DNA from: Schoenoplectus triqueter
Lineage: Eukaryota > Streptophyta > Magnoliopsida > Poales > Cyperaceae
Direction of reading: 5' to 3'
DNA length: 35,955 nucleotides
Assembly: GCA_964058805.1 (NCBI GenBank)
Contig: CAXKVV010001226.1
Location: 1-35,955 of the forward strand
Position numbers and translations under genes: made by a program. A model generated the notes under the pieces. The model made no database searches. It had not been told where the DNA came from and was given only the letters and a program-made list of their open reading frames with translations. Shown here in pieces: positions 33,501-35,955 of this stretch. Every line of letters begins with the position of its first letter. Position 1 is the first letter of the stretch.

Positions 33501-34050
33501 ACCGTTTACAATATAATTTAATTTTTATAAGAAATCTTGGTCTAAAGATAACGTATGATACCGAGTCGAAGGGCCTCACCAATTGAAAATTTATCGGTTC
33601 AGTTTGATTAAAATTTTAAAATAGTTATAAACATCCAAACATTTAAGCATACTGAAGAAGAGGTCAATAGAAATGATAATATAATTATTTTTATTCAGCT
33701 GGCTCAGTGTTTAGAGCAAAAGATCATACATAGGTAATTTCGATTTTTGTCAAGTGAAATTTATCTATTATCTAGATTATTAGCTTTGTGTTGATCTTAA
33801 AACCCGATCCTAGTTAATTATCCTCTATACGGGCCGATGATATGCATTTTTTTCAGAGAAGAACTGGGCTTTGAATTGCACATATGCTGAAGAGTCGGCC
33901 TTGATTTGTTTAATGATCTCCGAAAAAACAAATAAGCCCATTTAGGCCCATTAAGTTTAATTAAATTGTCAAAACTCGATACCTCCCATAATCTCCAAGT
34001 ATTATAGCACCGGACGTTGATTTAATGCTGTGAGCTTGTTCATTCTTATT
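30546..34050. other. Long AT-rich intergenic region, no gene recognised
   Basis: No gene can be supported over 3.5 kb. A sequence ending TGGATCCGCCACTG at about 32210 resembles the terminus of a hAT element, possibly a truncated copy. (AAAT)n lies at about 32066-32087. A 90-codon open frame on minus (33023-33295) has a reasonable start region but no recognisable domain. Confidence 0.5.
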
Positions 34051-34279
34051 TGCTCCACTAGTAATTAATGATATTGCCATAATAATAATTAATTGAATCG
34101 TTTCTCTCTTCAAATATTAACTCCAGGACACAAATGCAACACATTACACATGATTCGGGCACGCAGGATGATAGCTACATTATCTACGCTACAAGTGTTC
34201 CAGTCATTCAGATTTCATTTCCATACGCCCAAAATTTTAAAGAGCAGCATCTTTGCAACCTGTTATTACTCCTTTACTG

Positions 34280-34380
34280 GTTCCTTTTTCAACAGCTTTG
34301 TTGCTGCCCTCTTAAATTCCCTAGCAGTATCACTTTTCCTTAGCAACCAAGCCTTCCTCTCCCAACAAGGCAGTAGATTA
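34280..34380 (-). pseudogene. Possible 3' coding fragment of an unknown gene
   Basis: Read on minus, a frame ending with a TAA near 34275 encodes a basic, helix-prone tail including KAWLLRKSDTAREF and KRAATKLLKKEPVKE, with normal codon use. Immediately upstream the frame closes (TGA near 34383), or an acceptor-like pyrimidine stretch ending TTGGGAG could begin the exon. No further exon is seen before the divergent DUF4408 gene, so I read this as a gene fragment. I do not recognise the protein and chance is not excluded. Confidence 0.3.
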
Positions 34381-34516
34381 GATCAAAAGAGAAAGAAAGG
34401 AATACATTACATCTCCCGAGTCGATTAAAGAAAGAAGTAGAAATTGGAAAAAGTATTATTCACAAGCACAAAAAGGAGACATAGAGAGGAGCTTCCTAAA
34501 CCTTTCTTCTCCTCCA

Positions 34517-35497
34517 ATGGCTGAACCAATCAGAACTCAAACCCCACAAAACCAACAGGACTCCTCTCTATCTCTTTCTGATTTCCAAATCAAAGCAATA
34601 TTTGTTGCAATGTTTGTCGTTTTTCTCCCCATTTTGTCCTCCCAAGCCCCAGATTTTGTGAAACAAGTGCTTTCAAATAAAATGTGGGAGCTTTTTCATC
34701 TTCTTTTGGTCGGCGTTGCTATATCCTACGGCCTACTTAGTAGAAAAGGTACTGATCAGGATTCAGAGAAGGGGAATGCAAACGAACCCGACAACCGACA
34801 ATGTTTTGTATCTGATATGCTAGATGGGATACCGGTTTTCAATTCAGGTGAATCCAACAACCCAGATGTTCAATCTTGGAGCTCAATGTACAACCCCAAT
34901 GAGCCTCTTGTTGTGGTGGAAGATGAAATCATGGATGACATTGCACAGAAAACGAATAAGCCCCTTTTTTTACCTGTCCGAAGCTTGAAGGCAATAGCTC
35001 AAGAACCCGAATTGCTTGGAGAGGATGGATTATTTCAAAACGATGGAGATGGTAAGGTATCAGATTCAACCAATCAAGAAGAGAAAGTTGACCATATTAA
35101 ACCATTTGGTAATTCCGACTCGGATCGTTCAATGAACAAGTCATTCCGTTCTTCGACTATAAAACAACCGGGTAATGGTCCAAAAATTACAGCACAGAAT
35201 TTCAGGTGCGAACAAAATAATTCCAGTTCAACAGGAAGATCAGTTGAAACAGTCAGATTGAAAAGTAGTAATTCCATGGATGAATTGATTAAAACATTGG
35301 AGGAGTCGGAAAGTGGTGAGTCATTTGATGAAGAAGAATCGTCGAATTCGAGTAGCTGCGTAACTGATGATGGAACAGAAGAAAATGAAGTGGATAAAAA
35401 GGCTGATGAATTTATAGCCAAGTTTAGAGAGCAGATCAGACAGCAGAGGATGCAATGTAGGAAAATATCAACTGTTCGGAAAGGTGGTGGAAAATAA
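34517..35497 (+). CDS. DUF4408/DUF761 membrane-anchored protein
   Basis: A single-exon gene of 326 aa with a stop at 35495-35497. Residues 23-77 form the DUF4408-type N terminus with two hydrophobic segments (about 27-42 and 57-75) separated by a short charged loop. Residues 78-285 are polar, acidic and serine-rich, and probably disordered, with a run of E/S at about 262-285. Residues about 292-315 (DKKADEFIAKFREQIRQQR) are the C-terminal DUF761 motif. This N-to-C combination is a plant-specific family of unknown biochemical function; Arabidopsis members are annotated only as DUF761 or cotton-fibre-expressed-like proteins. The start at 34517 is the first ATG after a pyrimidine-rich leader (CCTTTCTTCTCCTCCA). 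I infer a membrane-anchored protein with a cytosolic tail. It has no functional link to the HD-ZIP gene upstream. Confidence 0.9.
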   Translation: MAEPIRTQTPQNQQDSSLSLSDFQIKAIFVAMFVVFLPILSSQAPDFVKQVLSNKMWELFHLLLVGVAISYGLLSRKGTDQDSEKGNANEPDNRQCFVSDMLDGIPVFNSGESNNPDVQSWSSMYNPNEPLVVVEDEIMDDIAQKTNKPLFLPVRSLKAIAQEPELLGEDGLFQNDGDGKVSDSTNQEEKVDHIKPFGNSDSDRSMNKSFRSSTIKQPGNGPKITAQNFRCEQNNSSSTGRSVETVRLKSSNSMDELIKTLEESESGESFDEEESSNSSSCVTDDGTEENEVDKKADEFIAKFREQIRQQRMQCRKISTVRKGGGK

Positions 35498-35955
35498 TGT
35501 GAATTAGTTTGGATTGAAATTTAAAATTGGTAGGTATGTACGTTGGATCAAAACTACTTGATCTTGTACTTTGTATCTTTTTTCCCCTCAAACATGAGAA
35601 GCTGTTATGTTATAATTAATGTAGCTAATTAGCTATACTTGCATGAAATTAGGTATCTATTTAAAAATTTACATTGACATTTTTATTTTGTTATGCTATG
35701 TTCAATATTGTCATATTTTCAGATTGTAAATATTACGAGTGATTTTTCTTTAAAGAAGAAATGTGTGAAGAATGACACAATTTGTGGGGACAAGATTGAT
35801 GGAAACTTTTCTAGAGAGATATGGACTTCTCTATATGCATTTTCTAGAACTTCTTAGAAGGGAATGGTCAAACATAGTGATCATTTAGGGTGACCGCTCG
35901 TCAAATGAGTAGAGCAGAGAAAAAAATAAAAAAATAAAATTGATTTTTATTTTTT
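35498..35955. other. 3' flank of the DUF4408/DUF761 gene
   Basis: Probable 3' untranslated region for the first 100-250 bp, then AT-rich DNA to the window edge. No further feature seen. Confidence 0.5.

Noticed and set aside
34093..34428. 111-codon plus-strand open frame upstream of the DUF4408 gene
   Set aside because: No domain and poor start context. The minus strand there reads more like coding sequence, so this is probably its shadow.
1..35955. tRNA, rRNA, CRISPR arrays or operons
   Set aside because: No cloverleaf-like tRNA boxes, rRNA-like blocks or regularly spaced arrays were noticed. The sequence is plant nuclear, and a tRNAscan run would be needed to exclude a tRNA formally.

Overview
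The window is nuclear DNA of a flowering plant, most likely a eudicot. It is strongly AT-rich, has GT-AG introns, carries a plant-specific HD-ZIP II homeobox gene and a plant DUF4408/DUF761 gene, and is filled with plant-type DNA transposons. No bacterial or organellar gene organisation is visible, and the species cannot be named from the sequence alone.

Layout. Positions 1-12000 hold no gene I can support. They are a mosaic of non-autonomous transposons: a 336-bp element with a perfect 9-bp target duplication (2920-3255), two fold-back elements (3291-3643, 3674-4083), two tandem hAT-like elements (6583-7085, 7167-7649), an older dispersed repeat (5762-6100), and a GC-richer patch with three CACGTG boxes (10400-10980). 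Positions 12019-17329 are one complete Mutator-like element (MULE) of 5.3 kb with terminal inverted repeats of about 165 bp. It sits in a (TA)n tract inside a second copy of the 5762-6100 repeat. It carries two convergent genes: a FAR1/FHY3-type transposase on the plus strand (model of 801 aa, spliced) and, on the minus strand, an intact two-exon gene for a 118-aa GRF zinc finger, basic linker and transmembrane protein, reconstructed here from the splice sites. This is the same two-gene convergent plan as maize MuDR (mudrA/mudrB), but with an unrelated protein in the mudrB position. It is the most interesting system in the window.

Positions 17400-26330 are again repeats. They include a 1.6-kb inverted repeat (19498-21139) whose left arm is split by a 415-bp hAT element with a perfect 8-bp duplication, so the right arm serves as the empty site. 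There are also two more hAT-like elements (22115-22449, 23907-24504) and AAT microsatellites. A 424-bp fold-back element with a perfect 9-bp duplication and five GC-rich palindromes (26333-26756) lies about 200 bp upstream of the TATA box of the next gene.

The two host genes are an HD-ZIP II transcription factor of the HAT1/HAT2 type (27126-28795, four exons, 290 aa, with a 16-aa upstream ORF) and a single-exon DUF4408/DUF761 membrane-anchored protein (34517-35497, 326 aa). They are independent transcription units on the plus strand about 5.7 kb apart. Nothing in the sequence ties their functions together.
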